From Candidatus Skiveiella danica (GTDB lineage: Bacteria; Pseudomonadota; Gammaproteobacteria; Burkholderiales; Burkholderiaceae_C): 64,000 bases of DNA. Every line of letters starts with the position of its first letter. Position 1 is the first letter of the stretch. Under the pieces are notes generated by a model. That model saw nothing but the letters and a program-made list of their open reading frames with translations, ran no database searches and was not told where the DNA came from. Both the position numbers and the translations under genes were made by a program. Below, piece after piece: positions 17,036-24,847 of the stretch. The DNA is taken from NCBI GenBank assembly GCA_016721925.1, contig JADKHE010000014.1, forward strand, positions 102,915 to 166,914, written 5' to 3'.

Positions 17036-17565
17036 AACCGCATTGTCGTGACCATCGTTGCGGACGGTGCGCAGTTGCGGGTGTCATCCTGGTAGCTACG
17101 TTATTGATAGCTACCAGCGCCCATTCGAGGCTGGGGTATGCCGGAAAAGTCTCGCATGTCTCGGATGGGGACACCCTGTGGGTGGCGCCCGACGCCGGCG
17201 GCCCGGCGCGCAAGCTGCGGCTCGACGGCATCGATGCTCCGGAGATCTGCCAGCCCCACGGCGAGGCGTCCCGCCAGGCGCTCGCGCGGCTGGCCCTGAA
17301 CCGGCGCGTGGAGGTGCGCGTGCGCCGCCAGGACGACTACGGGCGCGAACTCGCGCACGTGAAGGTGGACAGGCAGGATCTGGGTGCGCTCATGGTGCGC
17401 GAAGGGCAAGCCTGGTCGTACCGCTGGCGCAATCACCCTGGTCCCTATGCGGCCGAGGAGGCGGCCGCACGGCAGGCCCACCGCGGCTTGTTTGCGGCCG
17501 GGCGGCCCGAGTTGCCACGCGACTTTCGCCAGCGGCACGGGCCGTGTCCCGCACCTGGGCGCTGA
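17032..17565 (+). CDS. Thermonuclease-family (SNase-like) nuclease
   Basis: A 177-residue protein with a staphylococcal-nuclease-like OB fold. VSHVSDGDTLWV, LRLDGIDAPEICQPHGEASR and DDYGRELAHV carry the calcium and catalytic acidic/Arg residues of the family. The N-terminus is hydrophobic (VAGVILVATLLIATSAHS) and looks like a signal peptide. The codons for about residues 21-37 lie inside a copy of the interspersed repeat (17091-17142), so the end of the signal region and the first mature residues derive from it. It overlaps the MarR gene by 4 bp and is convergent with moeB. Confidence 0.83.
   Translation: MKPHCRDHRCGRCAVAGVILVATLLIATSAHSRLGYAGKVSHVSDGDTLWVAPDAGGPARKLRLDGIDAPEICQPHGEASRQALARLALNRRVEVRVRRQDDYGRELAHVKVDRQDLGALMVREGQAWSYRWRNHPGPYAAEEAAARQAHRGLFAAGRPELPRDFRQRHGPCPAPGR
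17091..17142 (-). repeat. Hairpin-tipped interspersed repeat, copy 4 (inside nuclease gene)
   Basis: A strong hairpin, GGTAGCTA / TAGCTACC (17091-17098 and 17108-17115), is followed by CCATTC, GCTGGG and GCC in family order. It lies in frame within the signal-peptide region of the SNase-like gene. Confidence 0.65.
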
Positions 17566-17566
17566 T

Positions 17567-18328
17567 TCAGCGCCCGGTGGGGGTTGCGCCGCAGACGGTG
17601 CAACTGCTCTGGCGGGCAATGCGCACCTCGGTAAATTCCATGCCGCGCCCGTCCAGCATCAGCAGCCGCCCGGCCAGCGAGGTGCCGATGCCGCACAGCA
17701 GCTTGATCGCCTCGGCCGCCTGCAGGGTGCCGATGATGCCCACCAGCGGCGCGAACACCCCCATGGTGGCGCAGCGTGTCTCTTCGAAGGCGGCCGCCTC
17801 CGGGAAGACGCAGGCGTAGCAGGGCGAGGCGCCCGAGCGCGGGTCGTAGACCGAAATCTGGCCGTCGAAGCGGATGGCCGCGCCCGAAACCAGCGGCTTG
17901 CGGTGCTTCACGCAGGCGCGGTTGATGGCGTGACGGGTGGCAAAGTTGTCGGTGCAGTCCAGGACGACATCGGCTTGCGGAACCAGGTCGTCGAGCAGGC
18001 CATCATCGGCGCGGTGAAGCACCGGCGTGACGCGCACATCGGGGTTGATCTCGGCGATGGCGTCACGCGCCGAGTGGGCCTTGGGTTCTCCCACGCGCGC
18101 CATCGTGTGCGCGATCTGGCGCTGCAGGTTGGTGGCATCGACATGGTCGTGGTCGACGATCGTCAGGTGGCCCACGCCAGCGCTGCCCAGGTACAGGGCC
18201 ACCGGTGAACCCAGTCCGCCCGCGCCGATGACCAGCGCGCGCGAGGCCAGCAGCCGCTCCTGCCCTTCCACGCCCAGTTCATTGAGCAGGATGTGACGGG
18301 AATAACGCAGCAGCTGTTCGTCTTGCAT
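17567..18328 (-). CDS. moeB: ThiF/MoeB/HesA-family adenylyltransferase (molybdopterin synthase adenylyltransferase)
   Basis: A 253-residue E1-like enzyme that adenylates the C-terminal glycine of MoaD- or ThiS-type sulfur carriers. The ATP loop VIGAGGLGSPVALYLGSAGV is at about residues 33-52, with VDHDHVDATNLQRQ next and VLDCTDNFATR after it. Zinc cysteines are present as CYACVFP and near the C-terminus as CTVCGATPTGR. No C-terminal rhodanese domain is present. It follows the S41 protease gene on the same strand; gpmA-protease-moeB is a common gene order in this bacterial group. Molybdopterin supply is relevant to the formate dehydrogenase in this window. Confidence 0.88.
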   Translation of the reverse strand: MQDEQLLRYSRHILLNELGVEGQERLLASRALVIGAGGLGSPVALYLGSAGVGHLTIVDHDHVDATNLQRQIAHTMARVGEPKAHSARDAIAEINPDVRVTPVLHRADDGLLDDLVPQADVVLDCTDNFATRHAINRACVKHRKPLVSGAAIRFDGQISVYDPRSGASPCYACVFPEAAAFEETRCATMGVFAPLVGIIGTLQAAEAIKLLCGIGTSLAGRLLMLDGRGMEFTEVRIARQSSCTVCGATPTGR

Positions 18329-18371
18329 GGAGCTCCCGCAGGCCTGCCGGGACGGCAGGCGCTGTCCGGGA

Positions 18372-19829
18372 TCAGTTTTCCTTGGGCGCTTCCTTGCGCT
18401 CGACCTGGGTCTTGCTCACGAGCACCGGCTGGCCCTTGAGGCGGTTCAGGGCTTGCGTCAGTGGGAAGTCCTTGTCGGTGCCGTATTCCGGTGGCTTGCG
18501 CTCGGCCAGAGGCTTCCTGGACTGCTCTTCCAGTTTCTTGAGCGCTTCTTCGCGGGCATTTTCACGGGCCTGCTCCTTCTTCGGATCCGCCTGCTCCTTG
18601 TCCACGCCGTTGCCCAGGTGCTTTTCCAGATCGGCCTCGCGGGTGCGCAGCGCCGCAAACGGATTGCCGTCGGGTGTTTCGTCCACCAGGACGTCGGGCA
18701 CGATGCCCTTGGCCTGGATCGTCTTGCCGCTGGGCGTGTAGTAGCGCGCGGTGGTGATTTTCAGGCCGGTGTCGGGGCCGAGCGGACGCACGGTCTGCAC
18801 CGAACCCTTGCCGAAGGTCTGGCTGCCCATGACGGTGCCGCGCTTGTGGTCCTGCAGGGCGCCGGCCACGATTTCGCTGGCGGACGCCGAGCCCTCGTTC
18901 ACCAGCACCACCAGCGGCACGGTGCGCAACGCGGCACGGGTGCTCTCGGGCAGGCGCTTGAGCGGGTCGGCGCCGCGGCGGGCGTAGAACTCGGGCGAGG
19001 CCTTGTAGGTGAACTTGCTCTCGGCCAGCTGGCCGTTGGTGGAGACCACGGTGACGTTGTCCGGCAGGAAAGCGGCTGAGATGGCCACCGCCGCATCGAG
19101 CAGGCCGCCCGGGTCGTTGCGAAGGTCAAGGACCAGGCCCTTGAGCTTGGGGTCCTGCTTGTAGATCTCGTCGATCTTGCGCACGAAGTCGTCCACCGTG
19201 CGGTCCTGGAACTGCGACAGGCGGATCCAGGCGTAGCCCGGCTCGATCACCTTGGCCTTGACCGACTGGGTCTTGATCTCCTCGCGCGTGATCGTCACAG
19301 GGAAACTGCGGTTCTCGTCCTTGCGGTAGATCGTCAGCACCACCTTGGTGTTCGGTTCGCCGCGCATCTTCTTCACCGCCTCGTTCAGCGACAGCCCTTT
19401 GACGGCGGTGCTGTCGATGCGGGTGATCAGGTCGCCCGTCTTGAGGCCGGCACGGTCGGCTGGAGAGCCTTCAATGGGAGACACCACCTTGACCAGGCCG
19501 TCTTCCTGCGTGATCTCGATACCCACGCCGACGAACCGCCCGGTGGTTCCTTCGCGGAATTCCTTGTAGGATTTCTTGTCAAAGTACTGGGAGTGTGGAT
19601 CCAGGCTGGCGACCATGCCGGAAATCGCCTCGGAGATCAGCTTCTTTTCGTCCACCGGCTCGACGTAGTCGCTCTTGATCATGCCAAAAACGGCCGCCAG
19701 CTGCTGCAGCTCTTCCAGCGGCAAAGGCGCCAGACCTGCGCGCGCGACGGTCTGCAGCGACACCGTGGTGAGCGCGCCCGCCAGGGCACCCACGGAAATC
19801 CAGCCGGCAATCTTCAGTTTTTGACCCAT
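18372..19829 (-). CDS. ctpA: S41-family C-terminal processing peptidase
   Basis: A 485-residue periplasmic serine protease. An N-terminal membrane anchor/signal (about residues 8-30) is followed by a PDZ domain (about 95-175; VVSPIEGSPADRAGLKTGD) and the S41 catalytic domain. The catalytic Ser lies in GSASASEIVAG (about 316) and the Lys in TFGKGSVQT (about 341). DLRNDPGGLLDAAV is typical. The C-terminal about 100 residues are charged and probably helical. It lies between gpmA and moeB, a conserved order. Confidence 0.92.
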   Translation of the reverse strand: MGQKLKIAGWISVGALAGALTTVSLQTVARAGLAPLPLEELQQLAAVFGMIKSDYVEPVDEKKLISEAISGMVASLDPHSQYFDKKSYKEFREGTTGRFVGVGIEITQEDGLVKVVSPIEGSPADRAGLKTGDLITRIDSTAVKGLSLNEAVKKMRGEPNTKVVLTIYRKDENRSFPVTITREEIKTQSVKAKVIEPGYAWIRLSQFQDRTVDDFVRKIDEIYKQDPKLKGLVLDLRNDPGGLLDAAVAISAAFLPDNVTVVSTNGQLAESKFTYKASPEFYARRGADPLKRLPESTRAALRTVPLVVLVNEGSASASEIVAGALQDHKRGTVMGSQTFGKGSVQTVRPLGPDTGLKITTARYYTPSGKTIQAKGIVPDVLVDETPDGNPFAALRTREADLEKHLGNGVDKEQADPKKEQARENAREEALKKLEEQSRKPLAERKPPEYGTDKDFPLTQALNRLKGQPVLVSKTQVERKEAPKEN

Positions 19830-19934
19830 GTTTCAGCACCTTTGGGAAGAAATATACAGGCTTGGAGCCTTGACGGCCTCGCCGGTTCCGTGAAGTCCTT
19901 CATTCAGGACCTCCCACCCCTGTCGCCAGGCGCT

Positions 19935-20678
19935 TCAGGCCTTGCCCTGGCTGGCCACGGCCGCGGCCGCCTTGGCCGCCGCTTCGGCGTCGCCGAGGTA
20001 GTAGCTGCGGATGGGCTTGAGGTTGGCGTCAAGCTCATACACCAGAGGGATGCCGTTGGGGATGTTCAGGCCGACGATGTCGGCGTCGGCGATGCCGTCC
20101 AGATACTTGACCATCGCCCGGATGGAGTTCCCGTGCGCGGCCACCAGAACCCGCTTGCCGGCCTTGATGGCAGGAGCCATGGATTCGTTCCAGAACGGCA
20201 GAACCCGGGCCACGGTGTCCTTCAGGCATTCGGTCAGCGGCACGTCGGTCGGGTTCAGGGCGGCATAGCGCCGGTCGCCGCGCTCGCAGCGAGGGTCTGT
20301 GGCCTCGAGGGCGGGCGGCGGCGTGTCGTAGCTGCGGCGCCAGACCAGCACCTGCGCGTCGCCATACTGCTTGGCCATGTCGGCCTTGTTCAGGCCCTGC
20401 AGCGCCCCATAGTGGCGCTCGTTCAGGCGCCAGTCCTTGACCACCGGCAGCCAGGTGCAGTCCATCTCGTCGAGCGTGTACCACAGCGTATGGATGGCGC
20501 GCTTGAGGACGCTGGTGTAGGCCAGGTCGAAGGCATAGCCCTCGGCCTTGAGCAGCTTGCCGGCCGACATGGCCTGTGAAACGCCGGTGGAGGTGAGGTC
20601 CACATCGGTCCAGCCGGTGAAGCGGTTTTCAAGGTTCCAGGTGGATTCGCCGTGGCGGATGAGGACGAGTTTGTACAT
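19935..20678 (-). CDS. gpmA: 2,3-bisphosphoglycerate-dependent phosphoglycerate mutase
   Basis: A glycolytic enzyme interconverting 3- and 2-phosphoglycerate. At 247 residues it has normal length. The phosphohistidine motif LVLIRHGESTWN lies at the N-terminus, WRLNERHYGALQGLNK in the middle, and the second catalytic His in VAAHGNSIRAM. The start at 20678 gives the canonical MYKLVLIRHG. It is divergent from the rhodanese gene with a palindrome between them, and is the first gene of the gpmA-ctpA-moeB run. Confidence 0.96.
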   Translation of the reverse strand: MYKLVLIRHGESTWNLENRFTGWTDVDLTSTGVSQAMSAGKLLKAEGYAFDLAYTSVLKRAIHTLWYTLDEMDCTWLPVVKDWRLNERHYGALQGLNKADMAKQYGDAQVLVWRRSYDTPPPALEATDPRCERGDRRYAALNPTDVPLTECLKDTVARVLPFWNESMAPAIKAGKRVLVAAHGNSIRAMVKYLDGIADADIVGLNIPNGIPLVYELDANLKPIRSYYLGDAEAAAKAAAAVASQGKA

Positions 20679-20719
20679 GGTGGGCAGGGGCTCTATCAAA
20701 GGGTCAAGAACGGAAGCAA

Positions 20720-20741
20720 CCCTCCATTCTAGAATCGAGGG
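20720..20741. promoter_or_regulatory. 22-bp near-perfect palindrome between gpmA and the rhodanese gene
   Basis: CCCTCCATTCTAGAATCGAGGG is self-complementary except for one symmetric pair. It lies midway in the 93 bp divergent promoter region and is a candidate binding site for a dimeric regulator. Confidence 0.4.
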
Positions 20742-20771
20742 TGGCCGCTGGCCGTTGACGAAAGGTGCGAA

Positions 20772-21182
20772 GTGAAGTTTTTGTTGGATAACTGGATGTT
20801 GATCGCGGTGGCGCTGATGTCCGCCGGCATGCTGGCCTGGCCGGTGATCACCGGCGGCGGTGGCCCGGGAACGGTGACGGCCGCTGGCGCCGTGCAGCTC
20901 ATCAATCGGGAAAAGGCCGTGGTGGTGGATGTGTGCGAGGCCGGTGAATATGCCAGCGGCCATGTGGCCGGTGCCCGCCACGCGCCGCTGGGCGAGCTGG
21001 AGCAGAAGCTTCCGGGGCTGGTCAAGAACAAGGCCACGCCGGTGATCCTGGTGTGCGCCTCCGGCGCCCGCTCGGGGCGGGCCGTGTCGATTGCCCGCAA
21101 GCTGGGCTACGAGCAGGCCCTTTCGCTGTCGGGGGGCATGCGCTCCTGGCGTGACGCCAACTTGCCCGTGGAAAAGGCCTGA
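20772..21182 (+). CDS. Membrane-anchored rhodanese-like protein
   Basis: A 136-residue single-domain sulfurtransferase with an N-terminal membrane segment (about residues 7-27). The rhodanese domain has VVVDVCEAGEYASGHVAGAR and the active-site loop CASGARSGRA with catalytic Cys. The GTG start at 20772 places the anchor correctly. It is the first gene of a forward run with grxC, secB and gpsA, a gene order widely conserved in beta- and gammaproteobacteria. Confidence 0.9.
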   Translation: MKFLLDNWMLIAVALMSAGMLAWPVITGGGGPGTVTAAGAVQLINREKAVVVDVCEAGEYASGHVAGARHAPLGELEQKLPGLVKNKATPVILVCASGARSGRAVSIARKLGYEQALSLSGGMRSWRDANLPVEKA

Positions 21183-21196
21183 AACAGGGGATCCGT

Positions 21197-21457
21197 ATGC
21201 AAGCCGTCAAGATGTACACCACCGCTGTCTGCCCCTATTGCATCCGCGCCAAGCAGATCCTGAAAGCCAAGGGCGTGGAGCAGATCGAGGAAATCCGCGT
21301 CGACGTCAAGCCCGACGAACGAATCAGGATGATGGAGATCACCGGGCAACGCACGGTGCCGCAGATTTTCATCGGCGCCACGCACGTGGGCGGGCATGAT
21401 GACCTGGTGGCGTTGGACCGCCGGGGCGACCTGATGCCCCTGCTCAACGGCCATTGA
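21197..21457 (+). CDS. grxC: Glutaredoxin 3
   Basis: An 86-residue thiol-disulfide oxidoreductase dependent on glutathione. The dithiol active site CPYC is at residues 12-15 (TTAVCPYCIRAK), the cis-proline glutathione-binding segment is RTVPQIFIG, and GGHDDLVAL closes the family signature. It lies 14 bp after the rhodanese gene, so the two are probably cotranscribed. Confidence 0.95.
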   Translation: MQAVKMYTTAVCPYCIRAKQILKAKGVEQIEEIRVDVKPDERIRMMEITGQRTVPQIFIGATHVGGHDDLVALDRRGDLMPLLNGH

Positions 21458-21597
21458 GTCTGCCGCCATGCACCGCCATGGGGCCGGGGCGCACCTGAGA
21501 TAATTGGCGTCGTTGAGGCACTTGCCCGCTGGCCTGCGGCCAGCGCGGGTGGTTTCCTGAGCCCATCCCCATTTCTTTTCATCAACCGAGAATTTCC

Positions 21598-22053
21598 ATG
21601 GCCGACCAAGATCCCGTGTTCCAGATCCAGCGCGTTTACCTGAAAGAGGCTTCGCTGGAGCAGCCCAATTCCCCCGCCATCCTGCTGGAACAGGAACAGC
21701 CCAATGTGGACATCCAGCTCGGCGTGGAAGCCAGCCCGGTGGCCGAGGGCGTGTTCGAGGTCTGTGTGACCGCCACGGTGCAGACCAAGATCAAGGACCG
21801 CACGGTGTTTCTGGTCGAGTGCAAGCAGGCCGGCATCTTCGAGATCCGCAACCTGCCCGAAGAGCAGATGGGCCCGATCATGGGCATCGCCTGCCCGCAG
21901 ATCGTCTACCCGTATCTGCGCGGCAACGTGGCCGACGTGATCACCCGCGCCGGTTTTCCGCCCGTGCACCTGGCCGAAATCAACTTCCAGGCCATGTACG
22001 AGCAGCAGCAGGCGCAGGCGGCTTCGGCGCCCGCTCCGGCCCAGTATTCCTGA
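21598..22053 (+). CDS. secB: Protein-export chaperone SecB
   Basis: A 151-residue cytosolic chaperone that keeps secretory proteins unfolded and hands them to SecA. The family pattern is clear: FQIQRVYLKEASLEQPNSP at the N-terminus, FLVECKQAGIFEIRN, and CPQIVYPYLRGNVADVITR with FPPVHLAEINF before the flexible tail. It has its own upstream region of 140 bp after grxC and is followed by gpsA, the usual neighbour. Confidence 0.96.
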   Translation: MADQDPVFQIQRVYLKEASLEQPNSPAILLEQEQPNVDIQLGVEASPVAEGVFEVCVTATVQTKIKDRTVFLVECKQAGIFEIRNLPEEQMGPIMGIACPQIVYPYLRGNVADVITRAGFPPVHLAEINFQAMYEQQQAQAASAPAPAQYS

Positions 22054-22060
22054 TTCATTT

Positions 22061-22109
22061 CGCCTGATTCCCAGCGTCGAATGGTCGTCTGATGCTATGA
22101 AAATCATAG
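22061..22109 (+). repeat. Hairpin-tipped interspersed repeat, copy 5 (contains gpsA start codon)
   Basis: GCC, TTCCCAGCGTCGAATGGTCG, then the tip CTATGA-AAA-TCATAG (22095-22100 and 22104-22109, perfect). The gpsA ATG at 22097 lies in the left arm of the hairpin. Confidence 0.8.
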
Positions 22110-23116
22110 TATTCGGGGCCGGTGCGTGGGGTACTGCATTGGCTGTCAGTGCCGCGCGCCATCCCGATGGGCATGCGGTCGAGCTCTGGGCGCGGGATGC
22201 GGCTCAAGCCACGGCCATGCAGGGGCGGCGGGAAAACGCCCGCTACCTGCCGGGCATTGCGCTGCCACAGGCGCTGACCGTTCGGTGCGCGCCGGCCGTC
22301 GAGCTGGACGCATCCAGTGCCGACCTGGTCATCGTGGCAACGCCCATGGCCGGCCTGCGCGACACGCTCACCGCCCTGCAGGCCTGCACCGCGCCGGTGG
22401 CGTGGTTGTGCAAGGGTTTCGAGGCGCCCCAGACGGGGTCCGATCCGGCGACCGTCGGCATGCTCGGCCACGAAATCCGCGCTTCCGTGGCGCCGCGGCT
22501 GAAGGCCGGCGTGCTCAGTGGTCCGAGCTTTGCGCTGGAGGTGGCCAAGGGACAGCCGACGGCGCTCGTGGCCGCCAGTGAACATGCGCGGGTGCGCGAA
22601 GCGCTGGTGCAGGCGTTCCACAGTGCCACGCTGCGCGTCTACGCCAGCGACGATGTGCCTGGCGTGGAGGTGGGCGGCGCGGTGAAAAACGTGCTGGCCA
22701 TTGCCACGGGGCTGTGTGACGGCCTGGCCCTGGGGCTGAACGCGCGCGCCGCCCTTGTCACCCGGGGGCTGGCCGAAATGACGCGGCTCGGCGTGGCTCT
22801 GGGTGCGCGGGCCGAAACCTTCATGGGCCTGTCCGGCCTGGGTGACCTGGTGCTGACCGCCACGGGCGACCTCAGCCGCAACCGCCGGGTGGGCCAGTTG
22901 CTGGCACAAGGCCTGAGCCTGCAGCAGGCCGTCGATTCGCTCGGACACGTTGCCGAGGGTGTCTACAGTGCGCGCACCGTGGTGCAGCGCGCAGCGGTGG
23001 CGGGCGTCGACATGCCGATCAGTGAGGCGGTGGTGGCACTGCTGGACGGGCGGCTTCGCCCGGTCGAGGCGGTGGCTGCGCTGATGGGTCGAGAGCCCAA
23101 GCTTGAAACCGTCTGA
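22097..23116 (+). CDS. gpsA: Glycerol-3-phosphate dehydrogenase [NAD(P)+]
   Basis: A 339-residue enzyme that reduces dihydroxyacetone phosphate to sn-glycerol 3-phosphate for phospholipid synthesis. The dinucleotide-binding loop VFGAGAWGTALA is at the N-terminus; GVLSGPSFALEVAKGQPTAL and the catalytic-Lys segment VGGAVKNVLAIATG follow, with GLSGLGDLVLTATGDLSRNR near residue 250. The start is fixed by the canonical MKIIVFGAGAWG; this ATG lies inside a repeat hairpin and no clear Shine-Dalgarno sequence is present. It follows secB and is convergent with scpA (12 bp apart). Confidence 0.95.
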   Translation: MKIIVFGAGAWGTALAVSAARHPDGHAVELWARDAAQATAMQGRRENARYLPGIALPQALTVRCAPAVELDASSADLVIVATPMAGLRDTLTALQACTAPVAWLCKGFEAPQTGSDPATVGMLGHEIRASVAPRLKAGVLSGPSFALEVAKGQPTALVAASEHARVREALVQAFHSATLRVYASDDVPGVEVGGAVKNVLAIATGLCDGLALGLNARAALVTRGLAEMTRLGVALGARAETFMGLSGLGDLVLTATGDLSRNRRVGQLLAQGLSLQQAVDSLGHVAEGVYSARTVVQRAAVAGVDMPISEAVVALLDGRLRPVEAVAALMGREPKLETV

Positions 23117-23128
23117 GTCGGCGGGGAC

Positions 23129-23986
23129 TCAGGTCGGCGTGTAGGCCAGGCGCACGTAGATCGGTGCAAAAGCCTCGGCCTGGGTGATCTCGATCAGGGT
23201 CTCCTTGGCCAGCTCCAGCAGCGCGATGAAGGTCACCACCAGCACCGGGACCCCCTTGGCCGGGTCGAACAAGGCTTCGAATTCGATGAAACGCCGGCCC
23301 TGCAGCTTGCGCAGGACCAGGCTCATGTGCTCGCGCACGCTGAGCTCTTCACGGCTGATCTTGTGGTGCTGCACCAGGCGGGCCCGCTTGAGCATGTCGC
23401 GCCAGGCCTCCTGCAGGTCGGCCAGCTGGACGTCGGGAAAGCGTGGACGCAGCGACTGCTCGATATGGACCTGGGCGCGGATGAAGTCGCGCCCGGCCTG
23501 CGGCAGCGCGTTGAGCTGTGCCGCAGCCAGCTTCATCTGCTCGTATTCCAGCAGGCGGCGCACCAGCTCGGCGCGTGGGTCTTCGGGTTCCTGGCCCTCG
23601 GCGATCTTGCGCGGCGGCAGCAGCATGCGCGACTTGATCTCGATCAGCATGGCTGCCATCAGCAGGTATTCGGCCGCCAGCTCCAGATTGCGGGTGCGGA
23701 TCTCCTCCACGTAGCTCAGATACTGGCGTGTCACGCCGGCCATGGGGATGTCGAGGATGTTGAAGTTCTGCTTGCGGATCAGGTACAGCAGCAGATCCAG
23801 TGGCCCCTCGAAGGCCTCCAGGAACACCTCCAGCGCGTCGGGCGGAATGTAGAGGTCGGTCGGCAGCGAGAACAGGGGTTCTCCGTAGAGCCTCGCCACG
23901 GCCACATGGTCCACGACCTCGGGCATGTCAGGCACGGTGGCGCCGACGGGAAGCTGCGCGGCCACAGCGTCAATCGGGTCGATCAT
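23129..23986 (-). CDS. scpA: Segregation and condensation protein A
   Basis: A 285-residue kleisin subunit of the SMC-ScpAB condensin, acting in chromosome compaction and segregation. The N-terminal FEGPLDLLLYLIRKQNFNI signature is at about residues 60-78, with LAAEYLLMAAMLIEIKSRML after it and the winged-helix C-terminus (LVVTFIALLELAKE) at the end. About 55 residues precede the core. scpB is not adjacent. The start codon lies only 4 bp from a repeat hairpin (23991-24009), so translation initiation may be affected by it; another start slightly downstream is possible. Confidence 0.92.
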   Translation of the reverse strand: MIDPIDAVAAQLPVGATVPDMPEVVDHVAVARLYGEPLFSLPTDLYIPPDALEVFLEAFEGPLDLLLYLIRKQNFNILDIPMAGVTRQYLSYVEEIRTRNLELAAEYLLMAAMLIEIKSRMLLPPRKIAEGQEPEDPRAELVRRLLEYEQMKLAAAQLNALPQAGRDFIRAQVHIEQSLRPRFPDVQLADLQEAWRDMLKRARLVQHHKISREELSVREHMSLVLRKLQGRRFIEFEALFDPAKGVPVLVVTFIALLELAKETLIEITQAEAFAPIYVRLAYTPT

Positions 23987-23990
23987 GAAT

Positions 23991-24038
23991 TGCTATTGCT
24001 TCAATAGCAGCAAGTGACCACTTGACGCTGGGAAAGGC
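23991..24038 (-). repeat. Hairpin-tipped interspersed repeat, copy 6 (upstream of scpA)
   Basis: Perfect hairpin TGCTATTG-CTT-CAATAGCA (23991-24009), then GTGACCACTTGACGCTGGGA and GGC. The hairpin end faces the scpA start codon, 4 bp away. Confidence 0.8.
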
Positions 24039-24053
24039 AGAAAAACCTTCAGA

Positions 24054-24266
24054 TCAGCCGTTCGTCTGGTAGACGTAGGGCGCCTGCGGCACGCGGCCTT
24101 CGTTGAAATCGGCCTGGGCCTCGCGGTCCTGCTTGCGGTCCCACAGCAGGGCGCGACCGGCGATCTGCTGTTCCAGCAGATTCGGCTTCTGTGCCCGCAG
24201 TTCCGTCAGGAACTGGGTGTACTCGGACTTGTAGTCGGGGCGGCGAAAGATGCGGGTCAGGGACAT
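24054..24266 (-). CDS. DUF3460 family protein
   Basis: A 70-residue soluble protein of the small DUF3460 family found in betaproteobacteria; its function is unknown. It has the typical start (SLTRIFRRPDYKSEYTQFL), then LRAQKPNLLEQQIAGRALLW, and ends in PQAPYVYQTNG. It lies 67 bp upstream of scpA on the same strand, separated by a repeat copy, and is divergent from the lipoprotein gene. Confidence 0.85.
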   Translation of the reverse strand: MSLTRIFRRPDYKSEYTQFLTELRAQKPNLLEQQIAGRALLWDRKQDREAQADFNEGRVPQAPYVYQTNG

Positions 24267-24328
24267 AAACTGTGGCCTTTGTGGCGGACACCCCGAGCGG
24301 GGCGATGCGCCATTTTACCGGGGAACCC

Positions 24329-24844
24329 ATGAGCGGCAGATGTGCGAAGGTCAAGAGCGGGTTGTGGGCGCTTCTGGCGCTGCTGGCACTGGCCGGCTGT
24401 GATGCCCAGCGCATCAGTGAACTCGAAGAGGGTGTGGCCACCGAGGCCGATGTGCGGGCGAGGTTCGGCGCGCCAGAGACCGTCTGGGACGAGCCTGGTG
24501 GTAGTCGTGTCCTGGAATACAACCGCCAGCCGGCTGGCCAGCGAAATTACATGATCACGGTGGGCCCCGACGGCCGCATGACCGCCCTGCGCCAGGTGCT
24601 CACGCCGGCCAACTTCGCCGGGATTCAGCCCGGCATGAACGGGTTGGAGGTGCGCAGGCGGCTCGGCCGGCCGGCGAAAACGACGCCGTACGAACTCAAG
24701 CGCGAAGTCCATGCCGACTGGCGTTACCTCGACGGACCCAACACGTCGATGGTGTTCACGGTGGTATTCGACCCGGATGACAAGGTACTGCGCACCCTGT
24801 CTGCGCCGGACCCCGAGGCGAACGAGAACCGGGGTGGGCGCTAG
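24329..24844 (+). CDS. BamE/SmpA-like outer-membrane lipoprotein
   Basis: A 171-residue lipoprotein. A signal peptide ends in the lipobox LALAGC (Cys about residue 21). Two SmpA/BamE-like segments follow: ELEEGVATEADVRARFGAP and a second FAGIQPGMNGLEVRRRLGRP, each the short beta-strand plus helix used by BamE-type folds. Similar proteins are annotated as outer-membrane assembly factor BamE; the duplicated arrangement and lack of a fur neighbour suggest a paralogue. The start was set at 24329 because it gives the signal peptide; the frame is open to 24272. Confidence 0.75.
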   Translation: MSGRCAKVKSGLWALLALLALAGCDAQRISELEEGVATEADVRARFGAPETVWDEPGGSRVLEYNRQPAGQRNYMITVGPDGRMTALRQVLTPANFAGIQPGMNGLEVRRRLGRPAKTTPYELKREVHADWRYLDGPNTSMVFTVVFDPDDKVLRTLSAPDPEANENRGGR

Positions 24845-24847
24845 CCT

